DNA of 64,000 bases from Frateuria_A sp051900425 (GCF_051900425.1 NZ_JBHZGK010000001.1:62001-126000); one strand, 5' to 3'. Numbered from the stretch's first letter, positions 1 through 8,609 are shown. The notes: generated by a model not told the origin, from the sequence alone. Program-made: numbers and translations.

Positions 1-335
1 GGCCCACCGGCCTGATCCCGTTCTGGCCGCTGGTGCTGTGCTACGTGATGCAGACCCTGGGCGAGCTGTGCCTGTCACCGATCGGCCTTTCGATGGTGAC
101 CAAGCTCGCGCCGCCGCGGTTCGTTGGCCTGGCGATGGGCGGCTGGTTCCTCTCGCTGGCGGCCGGCGGTGATTTTTCCGGTCTGGTGGCGCGTTCGATC
201 AGTGGCGAGAGCGGCATGACGGTCGCTTCCGCGCTGTCCGGCTTCAACTTCTGCTTCTGGGTGCTGGTCGGGTCGGGCGTGCTGCTGCTGGTGATCTCGC
301 CGCTGATCAACAAGCTGATGCACGGGGTGAAATAG
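1..335 (+). CDS. POT/PTR family peptide transporter, C-terminal part
   Basis: This is the 3' end of a gene that begins before the window; the frame is open from the first bases. The visible part is about 110 residues. It starts in a transmembrane helix with the stretch QTLGELCLSPIGLSMVTKLAP, continues through a further helix containing FVGLAMGGWFLSLAAGG, and ends with a final helix and a short basic tail. The GELCLSPIGLS and GxWFL patterns are typical of the last helices of proton-coupled oligopeptide transporters (DtpT/YjdL-like MFS proteins), which import di- and tripeptides across the inner membrane. Family assignment is good; substrate cannot be judged from this fragment. Confidence 0.8.
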   Translation, partial: PTGLIPFWPLVLCYVMQTLGELCLSPIGLSMVTKLAPPRFVGLAMGGWFLSLAAGGDFSGLVARSISGESGMTVASALSGFNFCFWVLVGSGVLLLVISPLINKLMHGVK

Positions 336-346
336 AGCTCGCCAGT

Positions 347-520
347 GAGCCTTCCCCCGTCCCACGGGGGAAGGTGCCGACAGGCGGATGGGGGAAGCCT
401 TGCCGGATATTGCGGGTTGCCGCTTTCAAGAGCGGGTTTGCACGAACGCCGCCGCTCCGCGCTCCGATCGCCCCCATCCGCCCTTCGGGCACCTTCCCCC
501 GTAAACGGGGGAAGGATCGG
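347..520. repeat. Intergenic GC-rich repeat, family A (two facing copies)
   Basis: Two related units face each other. The first runs CCTTCCCCCGT-CCCACGGGGGAAGG followed by tgccgacaggcggatggggg. The second, inverted, is cccccatccgcccttcgggcacCTTCCCCCGT...CGGGGGAAGG. Each contains a short palindrome CTTCCCCCG/CGGGGGAAG. The same units recur at about 5985-6242, 8610-8770, 19053-19268 and 20338-20565. They behave like REP/BIME-type elements placed between genes. The 187-base gap between the transporter and the MarR gene holds nothing else I can see. Confidence 0.8.
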
Positions 521-522
521 AT

Positions 523-993
523 CTAGCGCTCCGGCGGCATCAGCTTGTCGAGAATGCGCTCGAGCCAGGCCTGTTCCTCGGCATCGAGCTTCGCCAGCAA
601 TTCGCGCTCGCGTTGGCGCGCCATCGGCGCGACCTGGTCGTGGATCGCCCAGCCGGCCTCGCTCAAGTTGAGCACCGAGCGGCGCTTGTCGCCGTCATGG
701 GTGGCGCGGTCCACGCGACCTGCCGCGACCAGTCGGGCAAGCGCGCGGCTGACCGCCACCTTGTCCATCGCCGTGCGCTCGGCCACTTCGCGCGCCGACA
801 GCCCGTCGAAGCGCCCCAGCACGGCCATCACCCGCCACTCGGTGACGGCCAGGTCGAAGCGGCGCTGGTAGTCGTCGGCGATCGCCTGGCTGACCGTGTT
901 GGACACGATCGACAACCGGTAGGGCAGGAACCGCTCCAGTTCGAGCGGTGCGTGTTCGGCCGGCGGGCGGACAGGTTGGCGCTTGGCTGGCAC
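523..993 (-). CDS. MarR family transcriptional regulator, probable regulator of homogentisate catabolism
   Basis: Encodes about 156 residues with a MarR-type winged helix-turn-helix in the middle: VTEWRVMAVLGRFDGLSAREVAERTAMDKVAVSRALARL is a good match to helices 2-4, followed by a wing around THDGDKRRSVLNLSE. It is divergent from hpd across a short shared regulatory gap. In several Gammaproteobacteria a MarR-type protein (HmgS/HpdR type) represses tyrosine degradation genes, so local control of hpd is a reasonable inference. I prefer the GTG at 993 because AAGGAG lies about 10 bases upstream; an earlier GTG at 1023 would add 10 residues but has no clear ribosome site. Confidence 0.8.
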   Translation of the reverse strand: MPAKRQPVRPPAEHAPLELERFLPYRLSIVSNTVSQAIADDYQRRFDLAVTEWRVMAVLGRFDGLSAREVAERTAMDKVAVSRALARLVAAGRVDRATHDGDKRRSVLNLSEAGWAIHDQVAPMARQRERELLAKLDAEEQAWLERILDKLMPPER

Positions 994-1017
994 GGCAGCG
1001 CAGCTCCTTGCAAATGG

Positions 1018-1036
1018 TTTCACATGTAACTATAAC
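1018..1036. promoter_or_regulatory. Candidate MarR operator in the marR-hpd divergent region
   Basis: The divergent gap contains the only AT-rich run nearby, tttcacatgtaactataac. Within it gtaactataac is an imperfect inverted repeat and ACATGT is a perfect six-base palindrome. MarR proteins bind such 15-20 bp dyads between themselves and their target. The symmetry is weak, so this is a suggestion only. Confidence 0.3.
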
Positions 1037-1128
1037 GGAGATCCAGCCGGAAGCTTCGTGGCCCCCGCGCATGCTCGTGGGCGTGGCCGCATCGCCACTT
1101 TACGTCTTCGCCATTTGAGGAGAGCGCC

Positions 1129-2223
1129 ATGAACGCCCAACCGAACCTCGGCATGCAGGTCACCACGTTCGAAAACCCGATGGGCATCGACGGCTTCGAA
1201 TTCGTCGAGTTTGCTGCGCCAGCCGGCCGCGGTGGCGAGCTGCATGAGCTGTTCCGCAAGATGGGTTTCACCGCGGTGCTCAAGCACAAGACCCGCGCGA
1301 TCACCGTCTACCGCCAGAACGGTGTGAACTTCCTGGTCAACGAGGACCCGGACTCCTTTGCCGCCGATTTCGCCGCCAAGCACGGCCCCTGCGCCTGCGG
1401 CTTCGCCATCCGCTTCAAGATGGCGGCGGACGAGGTATGCAAGAAGGTGTTGGCCAACGGCGGCGAAGCAGTCGATCACAAGGCTGCCAGCAAGGCGGTG
1501 AACGCGCCGGTGGTCAAGGGCATCGGCGACTGCATGCTCTACCTGGTCGACCGCTACGGCGCCAAGGGCGACGTCTACGACGGCGACTACGAAGCGGTGC
1601 CGGGGGCTGCGCAGCATCCGAAGGGGTTCGGGCTGACCTTCATCGACCACCTCACCCACAACCTCTACTTCGGCAACATGCAGAAGTGGTCGGATTACTA
1701 CGAGCGACTGTTCAACTTCCGCGAGATCCGCTATTTCGACATCAAGGGCGCCAAGACGGGCCTGGTGTCGAAGGCGATGACCGCGCCGGACGGCATCGTG
1801 CGCATCCCGCTGAACGAATCGAACGACCCGAAGAGCCAGATCAACGAATACCTGGACGCGTACCACGGCGAGGGCATCCAGCACATCGCCTGCTTCACCG
1901 ACGATATCTATGCGACGGTCGAAGCGATGCGCGAGCAGGGCGTCGAGTTCCTCGATACGCCCGATACCTACTTCGACGTGATCGACCTGCGCATTCCCGA
2001 CAACGGTGAAGACGTGCCGCGCCTGCGCAAGAACAAGATCCTGATCGATGCCGATCCGGAGACCAAGCAACGCAAGCTGCTGCAGATCTTCACGCAGAAC
2101 AACATCGGGCCGATCTTCTTCGAGATCATCCAGCGCAAGGGCAACGAAGGCTTCGGCGAGGGCAACTTCCAGGCGCTGTTCGAATCGATCGAGCGCGACC
2201 AGATGAAGCGCGGCGTGCTGTAA
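1129..2223 (+). CDS. hpd: 4-hydroxyphenylpyruvate dioxygenase
   Basis: A non-haem Fe(II) dioxygenase that converts 4-hydroxyphenylpyruvate to homogentisate in tyrosine catabolism. The 364 residues match the family length and show the two vicinal-oxygen-chelate halves. The 2-His-1-carboxylate iron triad is visible as H174 (FIDHLTHN), H252 (GIQHIACF) and E332 (FFEIIQRKG). The start ATG follows gaggagag at 1117-1124. It is the first gene of a broken cluster hpd / hmgA / fumarylacetoacetase, with a minus-strand gene inserted after it, and faces a MarR gene upstream. Identification is secure. Confidence 0.97.
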   Translation: MNAQPNLGMQVTTFENPMGIDGFEFVEFAAPAGRGGELHELFRKMGFTAVLKHKTRAITVYRQNGVNFLVNEDPDSFAADFAAKHGPCACGFAIRFKMAADEVCKKVLANGGEAVDHKAASKAVNAPVVKGIGDCMLYLVDRYGAKGDVYDGDYEAVPGAAQHPKGFGLTFIDHLTHNLYFGNMQKWSDYYERLFNFREIRYFDIKGAKTGLVSKAMTAPDGIVRIPLNESNDPKSQINEYLDAYHGEGIQHIACFTDDIYATVEAMREQGVEFLDTPDTYFDVIDLRIPDNGEDVPRLRKNKILIDADPETKQRKLLQIFTQNNIGPIFFEIIQRKGNEGFGEGNFQALFESIERDQMKRGVL

Positions 2224-2245
2224 GGCACGCCGCGGGAACCGCCGG

Positions 2246-2638
2246 TCAGTGGCCGAGGTTGTTGTGCACGATGGCGGCCACCACCGCCCCGAAGAAGACG
2301 AGGTAGACGACCAGCAGGGCGAGCCCGACAAGGTAGAGCACGCCCTGGATCACGAAGTAGGTTTTCAGGCGCGAGAGGGCTTCGATCAGCGCATTGGCGT
2401 CATCCTGGAGCTGCGAGCGCTGCGCCGCCCCGGCCGACTGGAGCAGCAGCACGCCGGTCCAGATCGGCAGCCACGCAATGAGGATGCCGATGATGGTGAG
2501 GGCAGTGATCGCACCCTGGATGATGAACATGATGCCGATGAACTTCATCCAGCCGGCGGCCGATGCCAGCGGCAGGCTGATTTCGCGGGTTGCGCGCGCA
2601 GGCATGCCCGCGCCGGGTGCGGCAGGTACGTAAGACAT
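2246..2638 (-). CDS. DUF5362-like small membrane protein
   Basis: A 130-residue protein with a short proline/alanine-rich N-terminus, then two strongly hydrophobic segments at about residues 31-68 (long enough for two helices joined by a tight turn) and one or two more at about 97-125. The pattern of paired helices around a central charged stretch (QDDANALIEALSRLKTYFVIQG) resembles DUF5362 proteins common in Xanthomonadales. Function unknown. It lies antiparallel between hpd and hmgA, with its own ribosome site (AGGGGA) upstream of ATG 2638, so it is not part of the catabolic transcript. Confidence 0.7.
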   Translation of the reverse strand: MSYVPAAPGAGMPARATREISLPLASAAGWMKFIGIMFIIQGAITALTIIGILIAWLPIWTGVLLLQSAGAAQRSQLQDDANALIEALSRLKTYFVIQGVLYLVGLALLVVYLVFFGAVVAAIVHNNLGH

Positions 2639-2760
2639 GTGGTTCCCCTGGTGTTTGATTGCGTAACTGGACCAGGCTTCCCCCTGGAGGCCCGGCCGGC
2701 AGAGAGTAGAGGCAAAAGGCGGGGCCGCGCAGGACCCTGCCGACTACCGGAGCTGAGGTC

Positions 2761-4068
2761 ATGAAGACGGGCAACGCATCGGCGTACCAATCGGGTTTCG
2801 GCAACGAATTTGCCACCGAAGCCATCCCCGGCACCCTTCCCCAGGGACAGAACTCGCCCCAGCGCGTGGCCCATGGCCTCTACGCCGAGCAGCTCTCCGG
2901 CACCGCGTTTACCGCGCCGCGCCACCTCAATCGCCGCAGCTGGCTTTACCGCATCCGCCCGGCAGCCGTGCACGAGCCGTTCGAGCCGCTGGCGCACGAG
3001 CACTTCCACAACCGCTTCGACGAGGCCCCGGCCACGCCCAACCAGTTGCGTTGGGATCCGCTGCCCAGCCCCACGCAGCCTATCGACTTCGTCGACGGGC
3101 TGGTCACCATCGCCGGCAACGGCGGCCCGGCCGAGCAGGCGGGCATCGGCATCCACCTTTATGCAGCCAACCGTTCGATGGAAGGCCGCTTCTTCTACGA
3201 CGCCGATGGCGAACTGCTGATCGTGCCGCAGCAGGGGCGCCTGCGCCTGGCGACGGAGCTGGGCATCCTCGACGTCGAGCCGCAGGAGATCGCCGTGATC
3301 CCGCGCGGCGTGCGCTTCCGGGTGGAGCTGCCCGACGGCGAGGCCCGCGGCTACGTCTGCGAGAACTTCGGCGCCCTGCTGCGCCTGCCCGACCTTGGGC
3401 CCATCGGTTCCAACTGCCTGGCCAACGCCCGCGATTTCCTGACCCCCTGCGCCGCCTACGAGGACGCCGAAGGCGACTTCCGCCTCGTCGCCAAGTTCCA
3501 GGGCAGCCTGTGGCAGGCGAAGATCGGCCACTCGCCGCTGGACGTGGTCGGCTGGCATGGCAACTACGCGCCCTACAAGTACGACCTGCGCCGCTTCAAC
3601 ACGATCGGCTCGATCAGCTACGACCATCCGGATCCGTCGATCTTCACCGTGCTCACCTCCGGCAGCGATACGCCCGGCACGGCCAACATGGATTTCGCGA
3701 TCTTCCCGCCGCGCTGGCTGGTCGCGCAGCACACCTTCCGCCCGCCGTGGTTCCACCGCAACGTGGCCAGCGAATTCATGGGCCTGATCACCGGCGTCTA
3801 CGACGCCAAGGCCGAAGGCTTCGTGCCCGGCGGCGCCAGCCTGCACAACTGCATGAGCGGTCATGGGCCGGATGCGGCCACCTTCGAGAAGGCTTCCGGT
3901 GCCGACCTCTCCAAGGCCGACGTGATTACCGGCACCATGGCTTTCATGTTCGAGACGCGCAAGGTAATCCGCCCGACGCGGCAGGCGCTGGACTCGCCGC
4001 AGTTGCAGAAGAACTACTACGCATGCTGGCAGGGCATTGCGCGGCATTTCGTGCCGGGACGCGGTTGA
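2761..4068 (+). CDS. hmgA: Homogentisate 1,2-dioxygenase
   Basis: Opens the ring of homogentisate to maleylacetoacetate, using Fe(II). The 435 residues equal the normal family length. Characteristic stretches are the N-terminal YQSGFGNEFATE, the central GWHGNYAPYKYDL and the iron-site region PPWFHRNVASEFMGLITGVYD, which holds the family's His and Glu ligands. The C-terminus ends with QKNYYACWQGIARHF. The stop codon overlaps the start of the next gene (TGATG), so hmgA and the downstream lipoprotein gene are probably translationally coupled. Identification is secure. Confidence 0.97.
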   Translation: MKTGNASAYQSGFGNEFATEAIPGTLPQGQNSPQRVAHGLYAEQLSGTAFTAPRHLNRRSWLYRIRPAAVHEPFEPLAHEHFHNRFDEAPATPNQLRWDPLPSPTQPIDFVDGLVTIAGNGGPAEQAGIGIHLYAANRSMEGRFFYDADGELLIVPQQGRLRLATELGILDVEPQEIAVIPRGVRFRVELPDGEARGYVCENFGALLRLPDLGPIGSNCLANARDFLTPCAAYEDAEGDFRLVAKFQGSLWQAKIGHSPLDVVGWHGNYAPYKYDLRRFNTIGSISYDHPDPSIFTVLTSGSDTPGTANMDFAIFPPRWLVAQHTFRPPWFHRNVASEFMGLITGVYDAKAEGFVPGGASLHNCMSGHGPDAATFEKASGADLSKADVITGTMAFMFETRKVIRPTRQALDSPQLQKNYYACWQGIARHFVPGRG

Positions 4069-4655
4069 TGCGCCGGTTCGCGGGCCCGGTCGGCGCACTG
4101 CTGCTCGCCGCCTGCGGCAGCCGCGAGCAGGCCGGTCCACCGGCGCACGCGACCGCCGCCAGCGCACCGGTCGCTACGGTGACCGGCCAGCCGACCGCCG
4201 CGGCTCCCGCACGCATGGCGCGCTACGACGGTTACGGTGACCTCAGCTTCGGCATGGACGAACAAGCCTTCGCCGCCGCCTGGCAGGGTGAACTCAGGCG
4301 CCTCGGTCCCGCGGGCGCGGCATGCTTCTACCAGACGCCGAAGTGGATCAAGACCCCCTCCGATTTCGCGTTCATGTTCGAACACGGCCGTTTTGTACGC
4401 TACGACGTGGGGACAGCGAAGGAGACTGCGCCGGGCGGCGGCAGGGTCGGCATGGGCGCAGAGCAGATCCGCGCGTTGTACGGTGCACGGGTCAGCGAGC
4501 TGCCGCACAAGTACGTCCCCGGCGCCACGGTATTACGTGTGACCGCGCCGCATGGCGAGGGCGCGCTGGTCTTCGAGACCGACACCCAGGGCAGGGTGAC
4601 GCACTGGCGCGCCGGCGTTCCGCCGCAGGTCGATTACGTGGAAGGCTGTGGTTAA
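4068..4655 (+). CDS. Putative lipoprotein of unknown function
   Basis: About 195 residues. The N-terminus MRRFAGPVGALLLAACGS is a lipoprotein signal with lipobox LAAC, followed by an alanine/proline-rich linker to about residue 47. The folded part begins near YDGYGDLSFGMD and contains CFYQTPKW and VEGC near the end, so a disulfide is possible. The wording 'GDLSFGMDEQAFAAAW' resembles small periplasmic proteins with no assigned role. The ATG overlaps the hmgA stop by one base, placing it in the homogentisate transcript between hmgA and the fumarylacetoacetase gene. No function can be assigned. Confidence 0.8.
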   Translation: MRRFAGPVGALLLAACGSREQAGPPAHATAASAPVATVTGQPTAAAPARMARYDGYGDLSFGMDEQAFAAAWQGELRRLGPAGAACFYQTPKWIKTPSDFAFMFEHGRFVRYDVGTAKETAPGGGRVGMGAEQIRALYGARVSELPHKYVPGATVLRVTAPHGEGALVFETDTQGRVTHWRAGVPPQVDYVEGCG

Positions 4656-4673
4656 TCTGAATCCGGAGTTCTC

Positions 4674-5660
4674 ATGAAACTGGCAAGTCTCAAGGAAGGC
4701 GGCCGCGACGGCACGTTGATCGTGGTCAGCCGTGATCTCAAGCAGGCGGTGACCGCCGTCCACATCGCGCCGACGCTGCAGGCGGCGCTGGACGACTGGT
4801 CGAACGCGGCACCTCGGCTGAACGCGCTGTCGGAGTCGTTGAACGCCGGCCAGGTCGTCGGTGCGTTCGCATTGGACATGGCCGACCTGGCCGCGCCGCT
4901 GCCGCGCGCCTACGAGTTCGTCGATGGCTCGGCCTACCTGCCGCACGTCGAGCGCGTGCGCCGCGCGCGCGGCGCCGAGGTGCCGGCAAGCTTCTACACC
5001 GACCCGCTGATGTACCAGGCCACCAGCGCCGGCTTCCTCGGCCCGCGCGACCCGGTCGTGGTGCCGAGCGAGGACTTCGGCATCGACCTGGAAGCGGAGG
5101 TGATCGTGGTCACCGACGACGTGCCGATGGGCGCCACGCCCGCCCAGGCCTCCGAACACATCCAGCTGGTCGGCCTGATCAACGACGTGTCGCTGCGCGG
5201 GCTGATCCCCGGTGAACTGGCCAAGGGCTTCGGCTTCCTGCAGAGCAAGCCACGCTCGGCGCTCTCGCCGGTGCTGGTCACGCCGGACGAACTGGGCGAG
5301 GCGTGGAAGGACGACAAGCTGCACCTGCCCATGCGCACCTGGCTCAACGGCCAGTGGTTTGGCGAGGCCGAGTGCGGCGTGGACATGCAGTTCAGTTTCG
5401 CGCAACTGGTCGCGCACGTGGCCAGGACGCGCCCGCTGACCGCCGGCACCATTGTCGGTTCGGGCACCATCGCCAACGAGGACACCAGCAAGGGGGCCTC
5501 GTGCCTGGCCGAGCAGCGCACCGTCGAGACCCTGCGCGACGGCAAGCCGAGCACGCCATTCATGAAGTTCGGCGACACCCTGCGCATCGAGATCACCGAT
5601 GCGCAGGGCGCCTCGATCTTCGGCGCCATCGAACAAACCATCACGCCGCTGAAGGCATGA
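4674..5660 (+). CDS. Fumarylacetoacetate hydrolase family protein (fumarylacetoacetase)
   Basis: 328 residues of the FAH superfamily (COG0179 type). It cleaves fumarylacetoacetate to fumarate and acetoacetate, the last step of tyrosine breakdown. The metal-binding acidic cluster of the family is visible as EDFGIDLEAEVIVV (E-x-E) followed by a later Asp in LINDVSLRG. GTIVGSGTIANED and FMKFGDTLRIEI are other family landmarks. The ribosome site CCGGAG precedes ATG 4674 and the gap to the lipoprotein gene is 18 bases, consistent with one operon with hmgA. Substrate is inferred from context. Confidence 0.92.
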   Translation: MKLASLKEGGRDGTLIVVSRDLKQAVTAVHIAPTLQAALDDWSNAAPRLNALSESLNAGQVVGAFALDMADLAAPLPRAYEFVDGSAYLPHVERVRRARGAEVPASFYTDPLMYQATSAGFLGPRDPVVVPSEDFGIDLEAEVIVVTDDVPMGATPAQASEHIQLVGLINDVSLRGLIPGELAKGFGFLQSKPRSALSPVLVTPDELGEAWKDDKLHLPMRTWLNGQWFGEAECGVDMQFSFAQLVAHVARTRPLTAGTIVGSGTIANEDTSKGASCLAEQRTVETLRDGKPSTPFMKFGDTLRIEITDAQGASIFGAIEQTITPLKA

Positions 5661-5734
5661 TCGGTGCCGCCCGGGCGCACAGGCGCCTGGGCGGTCCTGG
5701 CCTGCCGGCCGTCGTTCACAGAAGGAGCCTGCCG

Positions 5735-5977
5735 ATGCCGCACCCATTGCCTGCCCTTGCCGCTGTCCTCGCCACGCCGTTGCTAGGCCTGGCGGTGCAT
5801 GCCGCCTCGACGCATGCCACCGGCCACGCCACGACCGTCCGCGCCGCCAACCTGCCGAACAACCTGTGCGCCTCCTGCCATGGCGGCGGGAAGGTGGCCT
5901 GGCTTGGTCGGAATGCGCTCGATGCGGGCGACCTGGTGGCTGCACGCACCTACCTGCAGGGTGCGCCGCAGGGTTAG
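5735..5977 (+). CDS. Very short periplasmic protein with one c-type haem motif
   Basis: An 80-residue product with a strong ribosome site (agaaggag, 5720-5727). It starts with a signal-like segment (MPHPLPALAAVLATPLLGLAV) and carries CASCH at residues 45-49, a c-type haem attachment motif. After the motif only about 30 residues remain and there is no methionine, so the usual distal ligand is absent. The stop lies a few bases before a family A repeat, so this could be a cytochrome c truncated by the repeat. It could instead be a genuine mini-cytochrome. It follows the fumarylacetoacetase gene by 74 bases. Confidence 0.6.
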   Translation: MPHPLPALAAVLATPLLGLAVHAASTHATGHATTVRAANLPNNLCASCHGGGKVAWLGRNALDAGDLVAARTYLQGAPQG

Positions 5978-5984
5978 GTGCTCC

Positions 5985-6242
5985 GCAAGGCTTCCCCCAT
6001 CCATCCTTACTCGCGCCGTCCCTGACGCTCGCCCCTTCGGGGCCGGCTTCGCCGTTCCGCCGGTGCTCCTGCGCCGGCAGGTCGGGGACCTTCACCCGCA
6101 GGCGGGGGAAGGATCGTTGCCCGCCGGCTGCTACAGAACGAGCCTTTCGTTCCACTGGATCGACGCGTCGCCGCCATGCTCCAGAACGAGCCTTCCACCG
6201 TCCCACGGGGGAAGGTGCCGACAGGCGGATGGGGAAGCCTTG
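5985..6242. repeat. Intergenic repeat family A (composite)
   Basis: Two copies of the family A unit (about 5990-6125 and 6195-6242) flank a short unique spacer. The first copy carries an extra arm (gctcgccccttcggggccggcttcgcc... cggtgctcctgcgccggcagg) that is also present near 20360-20450. The palindrome cccacgggggaagg is at about 6200-6215. Together with the hemN promoter this explains the whole 359-base gap between the mini-cytochrome and hemN. Confidence 0.75.
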
Positions 6243-6289
6243 CTGATCACCCGCCCGCGACCTTCTGTCCCACCCGCTGCACCCGTGCC

Positions 6290-6330
6290 TTGACCCGGAT
6301 CAAGAGCCCTCCGCACCACCCCGGCACACT
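6290..6330 (+). promoter_or_regulatory. FNR box and promoter of hemN-fnr
   Basis: TTGACCCGGATCAA at 6290-6303 matches 9 of 10 specified bases of the FNR consensus TTGAT-N4-ATCAA. Centre 6296.5 would sit at -41.5 (class II activation) of a start near 6337-6338. A weak -10 (CACACT, 6325-6330) is correctly placed. The predicted start then coincides with the hemN ATG at 6337, and no Shine-Dalgarno sequence exists upstream, so a leaderless mRNA is likely. Confidence 0.75.
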
Positions 6331-6336
6331 GGCCCC

Positions 6337-7737
6337 ATGAACCACGCCATTGCCGCTCCTGCCTTCGATCCGGCCCTGATCGCCCGCTACGACACCGCCG
6401 GCCCCCGCTACACCAGCTACCCGACCGCGCCGCAGTTCCACACGCGCTTCGGCGAGGCGGCGCTGCGCGAGGCGATCCGCCAGTCCAACGAGGAACCGAT
6501 CCCGCGCCCGCTGTCGCTGTACGTGCACGTGCCCTTCTGCATGAGCCCGTGCTTCTATTGCGGCTGCAACCGCGTGATCACCCGCGAGATCGCCAAGGCC
6601 GACCGCTACCTGGAACGCCTGTACCGCGAGATCGAGCTGACCGCGCCGCTGTTCGACCGCGACCGCCCGGTGCGCCAGCTGCACTTCGGCGGCGGCACGC
6701 CCAACTTCCTCGACCTGCCGCGCATGCGCGAGCTGATGGAATCGCTGGCGCGCCACTTCAGTTTCAGCAGCGAGCGTGCGCGCGAATTCGGCGTCGAGAT
6801 CGACCCGCGTTTCGCCAATGGCGACTACATGCGGGGCCTGGGCGAACTGGGCTTCAACCGCGTATCGGTCGGCATCCAGGACTTCGATCCGGCGGTGCAG
6901 CAAGCGGTCAACCGCATCCAGAGCGTGGAAGAGACGCGCGAGGTGATCGAGGCCGGCCGCGCGGCGGGCTTTGTCTCGGCCAGCGTCGACCTGATCTACG
7001 GCCTGCCGAAACAGAACCTGGAAGGCTTCGACCGCACGCTCACCGAAGTGGTCGCGCTCGAGCCCGACCGCGTGGCGGTCTACGGCTACGCCCACCTGCC
7101 GGACCTGTTCAAGGCGCAGAAGCACATCCACGCCCAGGACCTGCCCGACCCGGCCACGCGCCTGGCGCTGTTCGGCCGTGCGCTGGAACGGCTTTCCGCC
7201 GCCGGCTACGTTTACGTCGGCATGGACCACTTCGCCCGCTACGACGACGAGCTGGCGTGCGCCCAGCGCGAGGGCAGCCTGCAGCGCAATTTCCAGGGCT
7301 ACTCCACCCATGGCGACTGCGACATCGTGGGCCTCGGCGTGAGCGCGATCGGTCGCGTGGGCGACACCTACAGCCAGAACGCGCGCGACCTCACCGGCTA
7401 CTACGCCGCGCTGGACGCCGGCCGCCTGCCGATCGCGCGTGGCCTGCAACTGGACGAGGACGACATCATCCGCCGCGCGCTGATCGGCGAGCTGATGTGC
7501 CACGGCGAGGTCGACACCCGCCTGTTCGGCGCCCGCCACCGGCTGCTGTTCGACGAATACTTCGCCGCCGAGCTGGCACGCCTGCGCGTGCTGGCCGACG
7601 ACGGTCTGGTGACGCTGGACGGGCGCATGATCCGGGTGACCGCACGAGGGCGGCTGTTGCTGCGTAGCATCGCGATGTGTTTCGATGCCTACCTGCATGC
7701 CGACGAAGCGCCACGCCGCTTCTCGCGCACGATCTGA
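6337..7737 (+). CDS. hemN: Oxygen-independent coproporphyrinogen III oxidase
   Basis: A radical SAM enzyme that makes protoporphyrinogen IX without oxygen, supplying haem under anoxia. The 466 residues have the family length. The N-terminal YDTAGPRYTSYPTAPQF is diagnostic of HemN, and the Fe4S4-binding motif is CMSPCFYCGC (CxxxCxxC, around residues 68-77), followed by the SAM-binding LHFGGGTPNFL. A near-consensus FNR box lies upstream. fnr follows 20 bases downstream, so the sensor is probably co-transcribed and autoregulated. The start at 6337 has no ribosome site, which fits a leaderless message. Confidence 0.97.
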   Translation: MNHAIAAPAFDPALIARYDTAGPRYTSYPTAPQFHTRFGEAALREAIRQSNEEPIPRPLSLYVHVPFCMSPCFYCGCNRVITREIAKADRYLERLYREIELTAPLFDRDRPVRQLHFGGGTPNFLDLPRMRELMESLARHFSFSSERAREFGVEIDPRFANGDYMRGLGELGFNRVSVGIQDFDPAVQQAVNRIQSVEETREVIEAGRAAGFVSASVDLIYGLPKQNLEGFDRTLTEVVALEPDRVAVYGYAHLPDLFKAQKHIHAQDLPDPATRLALFGRALERLSAAGYVYVGMDHFARYDDELACAQREGSLQRNFQGYSTHGDCDIVGLGVSAIGRVGDTYSQNARDLTGYYAALDAGRLPIARGLQLDEDDIIRRALIGELMCHGEVDTRLFGARHRLLFDEYFAAELARLRVLADDGLVTLDGRMIRVTARGRLLLRSIAMCFDAYLHADEAPRRFSRTI

Positions 7738-7757
7738 CCGGCCACAAGGCGTTGCTG

Positions 7758-8519
7758 ATGCGTTTGGAAAACCAGGCGGGCCGCCTGCCTGAACCGCCCA
7801 GCCCGATCGCCGACGACGGCGACGAGGCCCACTTCTGTCGCACCTGCGCGTTCGCCGGCGCCTGCCAGGCGGTGGGTTACGGCAAGCTCGAACTGCGCGA
7901 GCTGCATTGCCTGGTCGAACACGTCGGCCCGTTCCGGGCGGGCGAATACGTGTTCCGCACCGGCAACCCGTTCCGCGCCATCTTCGCGGTGCGCTCGGGC
8001 ACGGTGAAGACCAGCATGGTGGACAAGGAAGGCCGCGAGCAGGTGCTCGGGTTCTACCTGCCCGGCGAAGTGATCGGCCTGAATGCGATCTACCCGGAGC
8101 ATTTCCCGTGCGACGCGATCGCGCTGGAAACCTCATACTTCTGCCGCTTCTCGTTCCCGGCGATGAGCGCGCTGGCCGCACGCATGCCGGCGGTGCAGAG
8201 CCACCTGTTCCGCCTGCTCAGCAAGGAGCTGGGCTCGGCCAGCCTGCTGGCCGGCGACCACAGCGCCGACGAGCGCATGGCCGCGTTCCTCACCGACCTG
8301 GGCCAGCGCTACGCGGCGCGCGGTTTCTCCGGCACGCAGTTCCAGCTCAGTATGTCGCGCGGCGACATCGCCAACTACCTGCGCCTGGCCGCCGAGACGG
8401 TCAGCCGCGTGCTGAGCCGCTTCCGCGCACAGAACCTGATCCAGGTGGAAGGGCGCCAGCTGCTGATCCTGGATCCGGCCGGCCTGCACCACATCGGCCG
8501 CAGCCTGCTGCCGGACTGA
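7758..8519 (+). CDS. fnr: FNR-type oxygen-sensing transcriptional regulator
   Basis: 253 residues of the CRP/FNR family. Cysteines C27, C30, C36 and C129 keep exactly the spacing of the four [4Fe-4S] ligands of E. coli Fnr (20, 23, 29, 122), with the last one in LETSYFCRFSF. A cAMP-like barrel fold is followed by a helix-turn-helix with recognition helix AAETVSRVLSRF; E213, S216 and R217 correspond to the residues that read TTGAT half-sites. So it should sense oxygen and bind the boxes listed in this window. The ATG at 7758 has AAGG at 7745-7748; an earlier in-frame start inside hemN is less likely. Confidence 0.96.
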   Translation: MRLENQAGRLPEPPSPIADDGDEAHFCRTCAFAGACQAVGYGKLELRELHCLVEHVGPFRAGEYVFRTGNPFRAIFAVRSGTVKTSMVDKEGREQVLGFYLPGEVIGLNAIYPEHFPCDAIALETSYFCRFSFPAMSALAARMPAVQSHLFRLLSKELGSASLLAGDHSADERMAAFLTDLGQRYAARGFSGTQFQLSMSRGDIANYLRLAAETVSRVLSRFRAQNLIQVEGRQLLILDPAGLHHIGRSLLPD

Positions 8520-8609
8520 CCCACCGCGGCCGGCCGGTTGCCGGCGGTGCTGCGGCTCGCGGGCGCGATGTCTGCGAAGCCGGGACTTTTTTTGGCGCCG
8601 TAGGAGTGA

